A stretch of DNA of 64,000 bases from Exiguobacterium aurantiacum (GTDB lineage: Bacteria; Bacillota; Bacilli; Exiguobacteriales; Exiguobacteriaceae): assembly GCF_024362205.1 (NCBI RefSeq), contig NZ_CP101462.1:2565001-2629000 (forward strand). Direction: 5' to 3'. Made by a program: the position numbers and the translations under genes. The notes beneath the pieces were generated by a model. It ran no database searches and was not told the DNA's origin. It saw only the letters and a program-made list of their open reading frames with translations. This document shows, piece by piece, positions 8,490 through 16,529 of this stretch (its first letter is position 1; every line of letters starts with the position of its first letter).

Positions 8490-10328
8490 ATGGGCAAGTG
8501 GATTGAACAATTGAACAGTCGTCAAATACTCGGCATCCTGTATGGGGTCTGTATCGCCAGTCTCTTTTTAACGGCCATCGGGGCTTGGTTTGTTCGTGAC
8601 AATAACGTCTCGGCCACCGAACTGATTACGCTACGTTGGGTTTGGATGATCGGGTTAGTCATGTTTATCACTGCTATTTTATTGATTGGACGTCCCTTGA
8701 TCAAACGAATGATCGAACAAAACGAGAAAATGCATGCGAAGCAAGAAGAGATGCAGTCGGTGCTCGAGGCGTCTAAACAAAATGAGACAAAACTGCAATA
8801 CCGTAACGAGTTGATTGAAGTGCTAGCTTCGAAAGAATCATTACTCGATTATTCTGCAGTCATCGAAAAGATCGTCTGGTTGACCGAGGCCGAGTTCGGG
8901 GCCGTGCTTCTGGTTAAGGATGATGAAATCACTTCTGTCGTACCAAAAGGAATGACGCAAGAACAACAAGAAGATTTGAAGGTGCAGTCACTCTTGTTAA
9001 AACGCGTCATGATTTCGAAATCGCTCGAGGCGACATCGAAGAAAGTGGCCGATCAGATTCACGGCTACCCGTACTACATCCACGAGACGGTCATCCCGGT
9101 AAAAGACCCGTCAGACGGGACGATGATCGGTTGCTTATACTTGGCATGTTATGACGAGCCGTTCGACGCGAGTGAAACGTCGGAACTGAACGCATTTGCG
9201 AATCAGTTGGCTATCTCGCTCTTACGGACGCGACTCTATCGCCAAATGCAACAAGACCGGAAAGAGACGGCCCAGCTCATCAATTCGGTGCGTGAAGCCA
9301 TCCTCTACTTCAACTACGAAGAAGACACGGTCGTCGGCAACCGCGCCTTTATCCGTATGTTCGATGAACTCCAATTCGAATACGCGGGTTATGAAGAATT
9401 GTCGGCCGTGTCGATTGATATCGAGCAGTTTGCCGAACGTGTCGACCAACAAGACCTCTTCATCAGTTATGTCGAGCGCGTTTTCGACCAAGAACCGCCG
9501 GAAGATGGGCTATCGATTTCACTAGATCAAGGCGATTGCTTCCTCCAAGTGTATGCCGAGAGCATCTACCGGGATGGGAAAATTCACGGCACGATGCTCG
9601 TATTGCGTGATGTGACCGCCGAGACCGAAATCGACCGCATGAAGTCGGAGCTTGTCTCGACGGTGTCTCACGAATTGAGAACGCCACTGTCATCCATTTA
9701 TGGGTTCACAGAGTTGATGCTCGAGCGTGATTTGAAGGCAAACCGCCGCGAATTGTACTTGAAGACGATTCACGATGAAGCGAAGCGGCTCTCTTACTTG
9801 GTGAACGACTTCCTCGACCTTCAAAAAATGGAGGCGGGGAAACAGACGTTCGAGTGGGAGACGGTCGATTTGCTCGAGCTCGCCCGCGATAGTATCAGTT
9901 TTTATCAAGAGACGACCGATTCGCATCATCTACACCTCGATGCCGATGTCGGACAAGACTTTAAAATCGAAGCCGACTTGGAAGGAATGCGGCAGTTGCT
10001 CGGTAATTTACTGAGTAACGCCATCAAGTATTCACCAGAAGGCGGAAACGTCCTCGTTTCATTAGAGCGACTAGAAGGTCAAGTCGTCATGAAAGTTCGA
10101 GACAACGGGATAGGGATCCCTTCATCTGCGCTACCGAATTTGTTCGGCAAGTTTTACCGAGTCGATAACTCAGACCGTCGTAAAATCGGCGGGACAGGAC
10201 TCGGTCTCGCCATCTGTAAAGAGATCGCCAAAGCGCACGACGGACATTTGCATGTCGAATCCATTTATGGTGAAGGTAGCACCTTTATTTGTGAGCTCCC
10301 GACGTCAAAAGAGGCGATTCATCAATGA
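8490..10328 (+). CDS. Membrane sensor histidine kinase (GAF-PAS-HisKA-HATPase)
   Basis: 612 residues. Two N-terminal membrane helices (near 12-34 and 50-71) with a short loop between them, a coiled stretch, a GAF-like domain (about 100-260), a PAS-like domain (about 265-380), HisKA with the phospho-acceptor in STVSHELRTPLSS, then the ATPase domain with N box NLLSNAIKYSPEGG, G1 RDNGIGIP and G2 GGTGLGLAI. No response regulator gene is adjacent, so it is an orphan whose partner lies elsewhere. The signal is unknown. ATG preceded by AAGGAAGG. Confidence 0.92.
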   Translation: MGKWIEQLNSRQILGILYGVCIASLFLTAIGAWFVRDNNVSATELITLRWVWMIGLVMFITAILLIGRPLIKRMIEQNEKMHAKQEEMQSVLEASKQNETKLQYRNELIEVLASKESLLDYSAVIEKIVWLTEAEFGAVLLVKDDEITSVVPKGMTQEQQEDLKVQSLLLKRVMISKSLEATSKKVADQIHGYPYYIHETVIPVKDPSDGTMIGCLYLACYDEPFDASETSELNAFANQLAISLLRTRLYRQMQQDRKETAQLINSVREAILYFNYEEDTVVGNRAFIRMFDELQFEYAGYEELSAVSIDIEQFAERVDQQDLFISYVERVFDQEPPEDGLSISLDQGDCFLQVYAESIYRDGKIHGTMLVLRDVTAETEIDRMKSELVSTVSHELRTPLSSIYGFTELMLERDLKANRRELYLKTIHDEAKRLSYLVNDFLDLQKMEAGKQTFEWETVDLLELARDSISFYQETTDSHHLHLDADVGQDFKIEADLEGMRQLLGNLLSNAIKYSPEGGNVLVSLERLEGQVVMKVRDNGIGIPSSALPNLFGKFYRVDNSDRRKIGGTGLGLAICKEIAKAHDGHLHVESIYGEGSTFICELPTSKEAIHQ

Positions 10329-10330
10329 GC

Positions 10331-10360
10331 GCGGCCGGATTCATTCTGGTCGTGTTTTTT
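10331..10360 (+). terminator. Terminator after the histidine kinase gene
   Basis: CGGCCGG pairs with CTGGTCG (two G-U) around a 7-nt loop, followed by TTTTTT. Confidence 0.7.
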
Positions 10361-10530
10361 ATATCGTCGCTTCTCTTTTTTGCAGGAATGTTTTGACAGT
10401 ATCTAGAAAAAGAGTAACACCGAGAACCTGAGGCAACGTCACTACACCCTTCCCATTATTCTCGCAGGTAAATTTTAAAAAAAGAGCTATACTAGTAAGG
10501 AAGAGACAGACAAGATTGGAGGTCATGGAG

Positions 10531-10848
10531 TTGGATCATCGCGACCCACCGTTTTCAGAAGTAGGCGACTTTAAACAATGGGGCCGTTTTGATATAAACG
10601 TGCCACTGCAGGGCGGGCAAGCTGAACTTCAGACTGCCGTGTCGATTGTAAGAAATCATATTCCGTTGCGATTAGGTGGATTTTATATCATCGCCAGTGA
10701 AGATGGGATTTTGACGAGCGGCTCACACGACGCTAACTTACAAAAGCACATTATTCATTTGCTCCAACAAGTGCAAATGGGTCATGTGGAAGATGAGGCA
10801 TTGATGAACGAGCCGATTTGGACGATTCATTATTTCACCACTCCATAA
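10531..10848 (+). CDS. Small protein of unknown function
   Basis: About 105 residues, soluble, no recognised domain; a middle stretch HIPLRLGGFYIIASEDGIL is well structured and hydrophobic in alternation. The start is uncertain: GGAGG at 10518-10522 is only 2 nt from the ATG at 10525 but 8 nt from a TTG at 10531, so the TTG is favoured. A TATACT -10 hexamer lies at 10488-10493. Followed by its own terminator, so it is a monocistronic gene. Confidence 0.65.
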   Translation: MDHRDPPFSEVGDFKQWGRFDINVPLQGGQAELQTAVSIVRNHIPLRLGGFYIIASEDGILTSGSHDANLQKHIIHLLQQVQMGHVEDEALMNEPIWTIHYFTTP

Positions 10849-10853
10849 ACGAC

Positions 10854-10882
10854 AAGAGACGATTCGGGCGTCTCTTTTTTTT
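10854..10882 (+). terminator. Terminator after the small unknown gene
   Basis: GAGACG/CGTCTC hairpin with loop ATTCGGG and a run of eight T. Confidence 0.85.
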
Positions 10883-10910
10883 GCGCAAAAAAAGAACGCC
10901 TGGGGAGGCG

Positions 10911-12173
10911 TTAATCGATGTGAGACATGATATCGATGACTTTTTCGTAGTACTCGGTTGCCAATTTATACTTCCCATTACTTCGAAGTTCTCTGGCTAA
11001 CCATAGAGAGTATTTTTGCATATACACATAATCATTATATTTTTCGAAATAGTGAACCGCTTCTTTCAGCGATTTAATCAACTCAAGCTTATCTGGAACT
11101 TGATAACAATTTTTATAAATTTCAAAATGATGATCAAATTCTTCTAATCCCGTTCGATCTCCTTTGATTTCGTACCCTTTGGATAACCAGTTTAGTATTT
11201 CTTCTACGTTGTTATAGTTTGTATATCCTTCAATCAACGACACGACGCTGTATAGCTTACTCTTTACTTCTACTTTATAATCAAAACTTTGCATAAAGTA
11301 TTCAAGGGCTTTTTCTTGATCGCCTAAAGAAGAATAAATTTCACCCATATTATTATACAGCATTCCATAGTAGTCTTTCATAGTTGTGGCACTTATCACT
11401 TTTACCGCTCTATGGTAATGCGCCAATGCTTCCGTAAAGCGTCTTCGTCGTTTAAAGGCTAGCCCAATAATGATATGGCATTCAACGATTCTTTCTAAGA
11501 AGAAATGTTCTTGAAAATAATCAAGCGCAAATTTCACATTCTCGATTGCTTGAAGGTAATCTGTAAATTTATAATACATCCCGCCCATGATATATCGCAT
11601 ATCTGCTATTTCCCATATTGGTAGACTTGAGTGTGGAAGTTGTTCGTTCAGTTCTTCAAGTAATTCTAGTGATTTTTCTTTTTCATTCTCATTAAATAGC
11701 TTTAGACTCTTCATTAGAGTATATCTAAGGCCAGCTTCACGATTCAGCTGTTCCTCAATCCAACCAATTTCAGTAATGTACCTATTTTGTCCCCCAGGCA
11801 TAATATCAAATCTAGCTAAAGCCAATAGCAAGCTAATATAGAGTTCCTTCGATTGATTGACTACGGGATTAGATAAATACTTTTCTACTTCCTGCAACTT
11901 ACCTTTATCTTTTCTTGTTAAAATTGCATCTCTTAATATTTCTTCAATTTCAGCCCTAACTTTTTCAACTTGTTCGCTGAAGTCATAGTAAAGAGGAACT
12001 TCAATTCCAAGCCTCTTAAAAATCATCTCTAGTACTTCTTCACTAGCGGAAGTTTGGTTGTTCTCGATTTTACTTAAGTAAGATATTGAACAAATGCCTC
12101 TAGCTAAGACTGACTGCTTCATATTCCTACGCATTCTCTCAATTTTTATAAGGTTTCCGTAGTTGTATTCCAT
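10911..12173 (-). CDS. HTH-TPR transcriptional regulator, RNPP-like (PlcR/NprR type)
   Basis: 420 residues. An XRE-type helix-turn-helix occupies roughly residues 5-60 (NLIKIERMRRNMKQSVLARG, then SISYLSKIENNQT). It is followed by about 330 residues of alpha-helical repeats with TPR-like spacing, such as EALAHYHRAVKVI, NMGEIYSSLGDQEKALEYFM and ATEYYEKVIDIM. Length and layout match receptors that bind imported signal peptides (PlcR, NprR). It is divergent from an unknown gene and a repeat-peptide precursor gene, its likely ligand source (inference). The ATG at 12173 is preferred; a TTG at 12182 closer to AAGGGG is possible. AT-rich compared with its neighbours. Confidence 0.85.
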   Translation of the reverse strand: MEYNYGNLIKIERMRRNMKQSVLARGICSISYLSKIENNQTSASEEVLEMIFKRLGIEVPLYYDFSEQVEKVRAEIEEILRDAILTRKDKGKLQEVEKYLSNPVVNQSKELYISLLLALARFDIMPGGQNRYITEIGWIEEQLNREAGLRYTLMKSLKLFNENEKEKSLELLEELNEQLPHSSLPIWEIADMRYIMGGMYYKFTDYLQAIENVKFALDYFQEHFFLERIVECHIIIGLAFKRRRRFTEALAHYHRAVKVISATTMKDYYGMLYNNMGEIYSSLGDQEKALEYFMQSFDYKVEVKSKLYSVVSLIEGYTNYNNVEEILNWLSKGYEIKGDRTGLEEFDHHFEIYKNCYQVPDKLELIKSLKEAVHYFEKYNDYVYMQKYSLWLARELRSNGKYKLATEYYEKVIDIMSHID

Positions 12174-12437
12174 CCTAAGCAATAGCCCCTTCGCCCTAAT
12201 TATTAGCGTTTTTTTAAATATATATAGTCTAGAAACAATCGTACCAGGAAAATCCTCTTCAAAAAACGATATTTTTGCTGTTTTCCCACTATTATTTTCC
12301 CAACTGGTAGCAGTCCGTTAGACTCTTTAATCATGATAGAATTTAACTAGTAAATAAAAACCTTTACGTTTTTTTAGGTAAAACGATTCATTAAAAATTA
12401 ATCATAGGATTTATATTTTCGGAGGTGTATACATCAG
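12174..12437. promoter_or_regulatory. Divergent intergenic region of the peptide locus
   Basis: 264 AT-rich bases between the regulator and the acyltransferase-like gene. It contains a direct repeat TTTTCCCA at 12281-12288 and 12295-12302 (14 nt apart, so not quite on the same helix face) and an inverted repeat ACCT/AGGT around 12360-12378. Either may be a regulator site; no clear -35/-10 pair could be assigned. Confidence 0.4.
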
Positions 12438-13115
12438 ATGGGAAAATTAAATTTTTTACTTGCGGAAGATTACATTAAACCTAAAATTTATTTCCAATCT
12501 AAACAAGCTCCACTGTTTAATACGTCTTACTCCTATGCTGATCGCAGTCAGTTTGAGGGGCTAGAGCATTTGACCCAATTGTTGCGTTCTCCTAAAGGAT
12601 TTATACTAAACGCTTTTCAAATTGACTACTATCAAACTTTGCCACAATTGATTGCTAGAACACTTAAAGAAAATCGATCATATAAAAAACTATACATTCT
12701 CGGACCGGAACTGTCTCTCTCTATTCTAAAGCGCAGTTCAAAAACCGTCTATGAGAAACACTTTCAAGAATTTGGTTATATAAATGTAGAACGGGATTTC
12801 CAAGGCGTTTTGCGTCAATGTTTAGCTTTATTACAAGAAGGACACATCTTATACATTCTTCCTGAAGCGTCAATTTGTTGGCGCCCAGAATATTTCCAAC
12901 CATTAGAAAACACACTCACCCCTCTATGTAGCACATTACTCAGTCAAGAAGCGCACGTCCCAATTTTATCGTCTTCTACTAAAGAAGGTTCTGATAAAGT
13001 CATCTTGCATGAACCGAATATGCCACAACAGTATGTAGGAGATTTGGAGTCGCGTATTTACCAACAATCAGAATCGGTATATAATTTACTAGAATCTCCA
13101 GTTTCTGACTACTGA
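12438..13115 (+). CDS. Unknown protein, weakly like LpxL-type acyltransferases
   Basis: 225 residues, no signal peptide or membrane helix. The C-terminal half (GHILYILPEAS, then a stretch ending STLLSQEAHVPILSSST) has the spacing seen in lysophospholipid/lipid A acyltransferases, where a proline-glutamate segment is followed by a buried substrate helix and a VPI strand. No HxxxxD catalytic motif is visible, so activity is doubtful and the family call is tentative. ATG follows TCGGAGGTG. Only 44-59 nt separate it from the repeat-peptide precursor gene with no terminator between, so they are probably co-transcribed. Confidence 0.6.
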   Translation: MGKLNFLLAEDYIKPKIYFQSKQAPLFNTSYSYADRSQFEGLEHLTQLLRSPKGFILNAFQIDYYQTLPQLIARTLKENRSYKKLYILGPELSLSILKRSSKTVYEKHFQEFGYINVERDFQGVLRQCLALLQEGHILYILPEASICWRPEYFQPLENTLTPLCSTLLSQEAHVPILSSSTKEGSDKVILHEPNMPQQYVGDLESRIYQQSESVYNLLESPVSDY

Positions 13116-13174
13116 GTACCATTACACTAGAGATCGTAGCTTTCAACACACCAATATATTTGATGGAGGGATTC

Positions 13175-13429
13175 ATGATGAAAAAGATTACAGGTCTGTT
13201 ATTCATCGCAGCAGCAGTATTACTATTAGGCAGCTCAATCAAACCAATGGGTGAAGACTTCCCACGCCTCGCTAAGTTTGATACACCAATTCAAACGTTT
13301 GGTGAGGACTTCCCACGTCTCGCTAAATTTGAATCAACGATTAAACCAATTGGTGAAGATTTCCCACGCTTGGCAAAAGTTGAATCGACAATCAAACCAC
13401 TCGGTGAAGATTTCCCACGCCTTGCATAA
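13175..13429 (+). CDS. Secreted precursor with four copies of the octapeptide GEDFPRLA
   Basis: 84 residues. It starts with a Sec-type signal (MKKITGLLFIAAAVLLLGSS). The rest is four 17-residue units, each containing GEDFPRLA; the last copy ends exactly at the stop codon. Linkers between copies vary in sequence while the octapeptide does not, and its codons differ only synonymously. This is the architecture of an exported peptide signal processed to several identical products. With the HTH-TPR regulator upstream, the inferred role is a quorum-sensing pheromone. The ATG at 13175 is 7 nt from GGAGGG; ATG 13172 also fits, whereas ATG 13160 lies inside the ribosome site. Confidence 0.82.
   Translation: MMKKITGLLFIAAAVLLLGSSIKPMGEDFPRLAKFDTPIQTFGEDFPRLAKFESTIKPIGEDFPRLAKVESTIKPLGEDFPRLA
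13250..13426 (+). repeat. Four in-frame tandem copies of a 51-bp unit
   Basis: Octapeptide codons start at 13250, 13301, 13352 and 13403, exactly 51 bp apart. Between copies the GEDFPRLA codons change only at silent positions (GAA/GAG, GAC/GAT, CGC/CGT, CTC/TTG/CTT, GCT/GCA). Confidence 0.97.
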
Positions 13430-13438
13430 TCCTTTAAA

Positions 13439-13466
13439 AGAGACGCCCTGCGCGTCTCTTTTTTAT
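13439..13466 (+). terminator. Terminator after the peptide precursor
   Basis: AGAGACGC/GCGTCTCT hairpin followed by TTTTTT, 10 nt after the stop codon. Confidence 0.92.
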
Positions 13467-13607
13467 TTCCGAAACGTTGGAAATAATATTTTTGAAAAAA
13501 AGTCAAACAATTTACATATTAACCTCCATTTTTTTCTTGTTTCCTTATATAATAACGAAGACATGATAACAATTTTTTATATCATCACAAAAAGGAGCGG
13601 ATCTTGT

Positions 13608-14939
13608 TTGAACATATCGAAACCATCTTGGAATCTTAAACTGCTACTTAGCTCGTCTCTAGTTTTAGGAGGAATGGTTGTCGCTCCATCTGATTTGACA
13701 TCAAAATACTTCAACACAAGTCAAGTTGAAGCTGCCTCTACCTATACAACTACTGCTAACTTGAACTTACGTAAAAGTGCATCCACATCTGCCACAGTGC
13801 TCCTGACTATCCCTAGCGGTAAAGCCGTCTCTTACCTCGGCACTTATGGCTCTTGGTACAAGGTCAGTTACGGTGGGAGAACCGGGTATGTTTCTTCACA
13901 GTATGTAAAAGTCTCAACAGCAAGCACTGTGACTACTGCTTCTTCAAAGAAGTACACTACGACTGTCAACTTAAACCTACGTAAGAGCGCATCTACGTCC
14001 GCTACAGTTCTCGTGACAATCCCAAACGGTAAAGCCGTCACTTACCTCGGTACATATGGCTCTTGGTACAAAGTCAGTTACGGTGGAAAGACTGGCTACG
14101 TTTCTTCTCAATACGTTAAAGTTTCAACGACTAGCACGACAACGACAAGTTCTACAAAAACCTACACGACTACCGTCAACCTGAACCTACGCCAAAGCAC
14201 CTCTACATCCGCTACAGTCCTCGTGACAATCCCAAGCGGCAAAGCTGTCACCTATCTCGGCACTTATGGCTCTTGGTACAAAGTCAGCTACGGTGGCAAG
14301 ACTGGATATGTGTCTTCCCAATACGTAAAGGTTTCAACAACGACGACACCGACGACGTCCACAGGAACGGGACGGACGATTGTGATCGATGCCGGACACG
14401 GCGGAAATGACCCTGGAGCTGTCTACGGCTCAACATACGAAAAAGTGATTGCGTTCGATATTGCCGCACGTCTCGCGAGTACGCTCTCGAATACATATGG
14501 CTATAACGCACGGATGACACGCACGAACGATGTCTACTTGTCACTCGCACAACGCGTCGAATTGACGAAGTCGTATAAAGGCAGCGCCTTTGTCAGCCTT
14601 CACGCCAATTCATCAACGAATACGTCTTACCACGGCCATGAAGTACTCGTACCGACCGGGGAAAGCTATACGACGAACCCATACATCTCGGCCAGCCGGA
14701 GTTTAGGCGCGTCCATCAACCGTGAACTGGGAGCACGCATCCCGACAATCCGCAACCGCGGCGTGAAATATCAAAACGTTTACGTTGTCGGAAAGAACAG
14801 CGTCCCTTCGACACTCGTCGAATACGGATTCATTAGCAATGCGAACGACCGCTCGCATTTGACGAGCACCACTTACCGGCAACGGATGGCAGACGCCACC
14901 GCTTCTGGAATTCATCAATTCATGAGCACTTATAAATAA
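13608..14939 (+). CDS. Secreted N-acetylmuramoyl-L-alanine amidase with three SH3b domains
   Basis: 443 residues. Signal peptide ending near SQVEAA, then three nearly identical bacterial SH3 domains (each about 65 residues, core NLNLRKS...GSWYKVSYGGKTGYVSSQYVKV in parts) that bind cell wall. The Amidase_3 catalytic domain follows: zinc ligands in DAGHGG, the Glu of STYEKV and SLHAN, with catalytic Glu in TLVEYGF. It cleaves the bond between muramic acid and L-Ala in peptidoglycan. The start is a TTG at 13608, 10 nt after GGAG; an in-frame ATG at 13563 has no ribosome site. It follows the peptide gene but is separated from it by a terminator. Confidence 0.92.
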   Translation: MNISKPSWNLKLLLSSSLVLGGMVVAPSDLTSKYFNTSQVEAASTYTTTANLNLRKSASTSATVLLTIPSGKAVSYLGTYGSWYKVSYGGRTGYVSSQYVKVSTASTVTTASSKKYTTTVNLNLRKSASTSATVLVTIPNGKAVTYLGTYGSWYKVSYGGKTGYVSSQYVKVSTTSTTTTSSTKTYTTTVNLNLRQSTSTSATVLVTIPSGKAVTYLGTYGSWYKVSYGGKTGYVSSQYVKVSTTTTPTTSTGTGRTIVIDAGHGGNDPGAVYGSTYEKVIAFDIAARLASTLSNTYGYNARMTRTNDVYLSLAQRVELTKSYKGSAFVSLHANSSTNTSYHGHEVLVPTGESYTTNPYISASRSLGASINRELGARIPTIRNRGVKYQNVYVVGKNSVPSTLVEYGFISNANDRSHLTSTTYRQRMADATASGIHQFMSTYK

Positions 14940-14941
14940 GC

Positions 14942-14980
14942 AAGAGACCTGACCGCATATGCGATCAAGTCTCTTTTTCT
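14942..14980. terminator. Bidirectional terminator between amidase and acetyltransferase
   Basis: AGAGAC...GTCTCT outer stem with an inner TGACCGCATATGCGATCA-like helix and T-run on the plus strand. It overlaps the last codons of the convergent acetyltransferase gene. Confidence 0.78.
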
Positions 14981-15498
14981 GTAGTCGTGCAATGCCAAAT
15001 CTTATGCGGTGCGCCAGGCCCCCAGTAATGGTCAAGCGTCAACGCCGGCGGCCCGAGTCGCTTCTCCCAATAGGCTTGAGACGTCGGGAAGCCGGCATCC
15101 AAGTAAAACGCCGCTTGTCCATTCGCAAACATTTCCCGTTTGACGTTCTCGATTAAGAAGTGACCGACCCCTTGACGCTGAGACGCAGGCGACACATATA
15201 TGCACCCGACTTCCGGCGTGTTCGGTTCGACGTCGACATGGGCCGTGATGATGTCATTCGGAGGTAAAATTGCAGCTGTGCCCACGATGACGCCGTCTTG
15301 TACGACAACAAAAATTTGAACGGTCTCGTCCTCGAAACTGTCTTGCACGGTCGTGTTCAATCGCTCTACTTCTTCATCCAACAGGTCAGCGTCCTCGAAC
15401 TGTTCTCGACGAATCAAATCACTCAGACTCTCCATAAATAACCGTTGGAGCGGTTTGACGTCTTCACGTTCAAGCGGGCGAAAATTCAATGTCTCCAC
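14965..15498 (-). CDS. GNAT-family N-acetyltransferase
   Basis: 177 residues. GNAT fold with the acetyl-CoA loop in VGCIYVSPASQRQGVGHFL (motif A, Q/RxxGxG variant QRQGVG) and the motif B region AFYLDAGFPTSQAYWEKRLG. The acceptor is unknown. The start is ambiguous: GTG at 15498, or TTG nine bases later giving MNFRPLER. Its stop codon lies inside the shared terminator hairpin. Confidence 0.87.
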   Translation of the reverse strand: METLNFRPLEREDVKPLQRLFMESLSDLIRREQFEDADLLDEEVERLNTTVQDSFEDETVQIFVVVQDGVIVGTAAILPPNDIITAHVDVEPNTPEVGCIYVSPASQRQGVGHFLIENVKREMFANGQAAFYLDAGFPTSQAYWEKRLGPPALTLDHYWGPGAPHKIWHCTTTEKET

Positions 15499-15524
15499 TT
15501 CCCTTTAGTCCTGAATTGTACGTG

Positions 15525-16367
15525 CTAGTCTTTACCCGCGTCCCGATTCGGCGTAACGTTCGCTTGATGTGACCCTTCCACCGCTTCAAGTTGCTCCAGA
15601 TGATCATACCCGAGGTGCCCATGTGTCTGCCAAATAAGAATGATTGCGGTCGTGACGAGCAACAGCGTCAAGTGAAGAAACCCAATCGGGAACGCGCCTG
15701 GTTCAATCAATGGAATGAGCGCGAACGAGACGTTGAACATCGTGTGTAATACGAACACGGCCCATAAGTTCATCGTCGTGACGTTATAGAGCCACGAGAT
15801 GATGAATGTGAATGCGAGAATCGCCATTCCATACGCCCAAAATGGGATGAATGATTGCCCCGTCCCGTCCATAAAGATGAGCGGGATATGCCAAGCAGCC
15901 CAGATGACACCAACAGACAAGCTCGCCTTGACCGGCGTGACGTTCAGTTGGAACGCATCAAGCAAATATCCGCGCCAGCCATATTCTTCTTGGATTGTCC
16001 CCCCGAGGAACAGCATGTAGAGGAAATAAGGAAAGACGAGCCAAGGCCGTTCGAACAACAACGCCCCATCGGCATCAGACCACCAGTAAGCAATCAAAAA
16101 TAGCATAGGCAAGAACAAGACCCCGATCGCATAGTATCTTCCAGCCATCCGCCACTCGAACCCTCGCTTCCATAGCGTCTTGACGCCTGACCAGCCATTC
16201 TCTCGGAGCGCCATATAGCTTCCGGCCAGACTCGGACCGAACGCTCCAATCACGACAATCACCTGGATTGGTAACCGGCTCCACATATACAGCCCCCACC
16301 ACGCCAGCCACGAGAACCCGAACGCGATGAGGAGAAACAAGATGATTTCTTTTTTTGTTGGAATCAA
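15525..16367 (-). CDS. CPBP-family intramembrane metalloprotease
   Basis: 280 residues with about eight hydrophobic helices. It carries the CPBP motifs: QEEYGWRGYLL (motif 1, EExxxR) and WAAWHIPL (motif 2, His), the glutamate/histidine set of the Abi/Rce1 membrane protease family. Bacterial members process membrane or secreted peptides, but this one's substrate is unknown. TTG start behind GGAGGGGG. The acetyltransferase starts 27 nt downstream, so the two may form an operon. Confidence 0.9.
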   Translation of the reverse strand: MIPTKKEIILFLLIAFGFSWLAWWGLYMWSRLPIQVIVVIGAFGPSLAGSYMALRENGWSGVKTLWKRGFEWRMAGRYYAIGVLFLPMLFLIAYWWSDADGALLFERPWLVFPYFLYMLFLGGTIQEEYGWRGYLLDAFQLNVTPVKASLSVGVIWAAWHIPLIFMDGTGQSFIPFWAYGMAILAFTFIISWLYNVTTMNLWAVFVLHTMFNVSFALIPLIEPGAFPIGFLHLTLLLVTTAIILIWQTHGHLGYDHLEQLEAVEGSHQANVTPNRDAGKD

Positions 16368-16529
16368 TGGTTCCCCCTCCTTCTACACGTAGTTTACCCG
16401 CTTTCGGAACGACTTCCCTATTTCACCCGAAAAATATTTTCAACAAGTGAAGCAAAATGATAGGTAGGCTTTTGTTTTGCAGGGTATAATTAGAATTACT
16501 ATAAAAATATATTCTTTAGCGAGGTACAC

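Noticed and set aside
13251-13607. Upstream extension of the amidase reading frame
   Set aside because: It overlaps the peptide precursor in another frame and crosses its terminator; the signal peptide begins only after the TTG at 13608.
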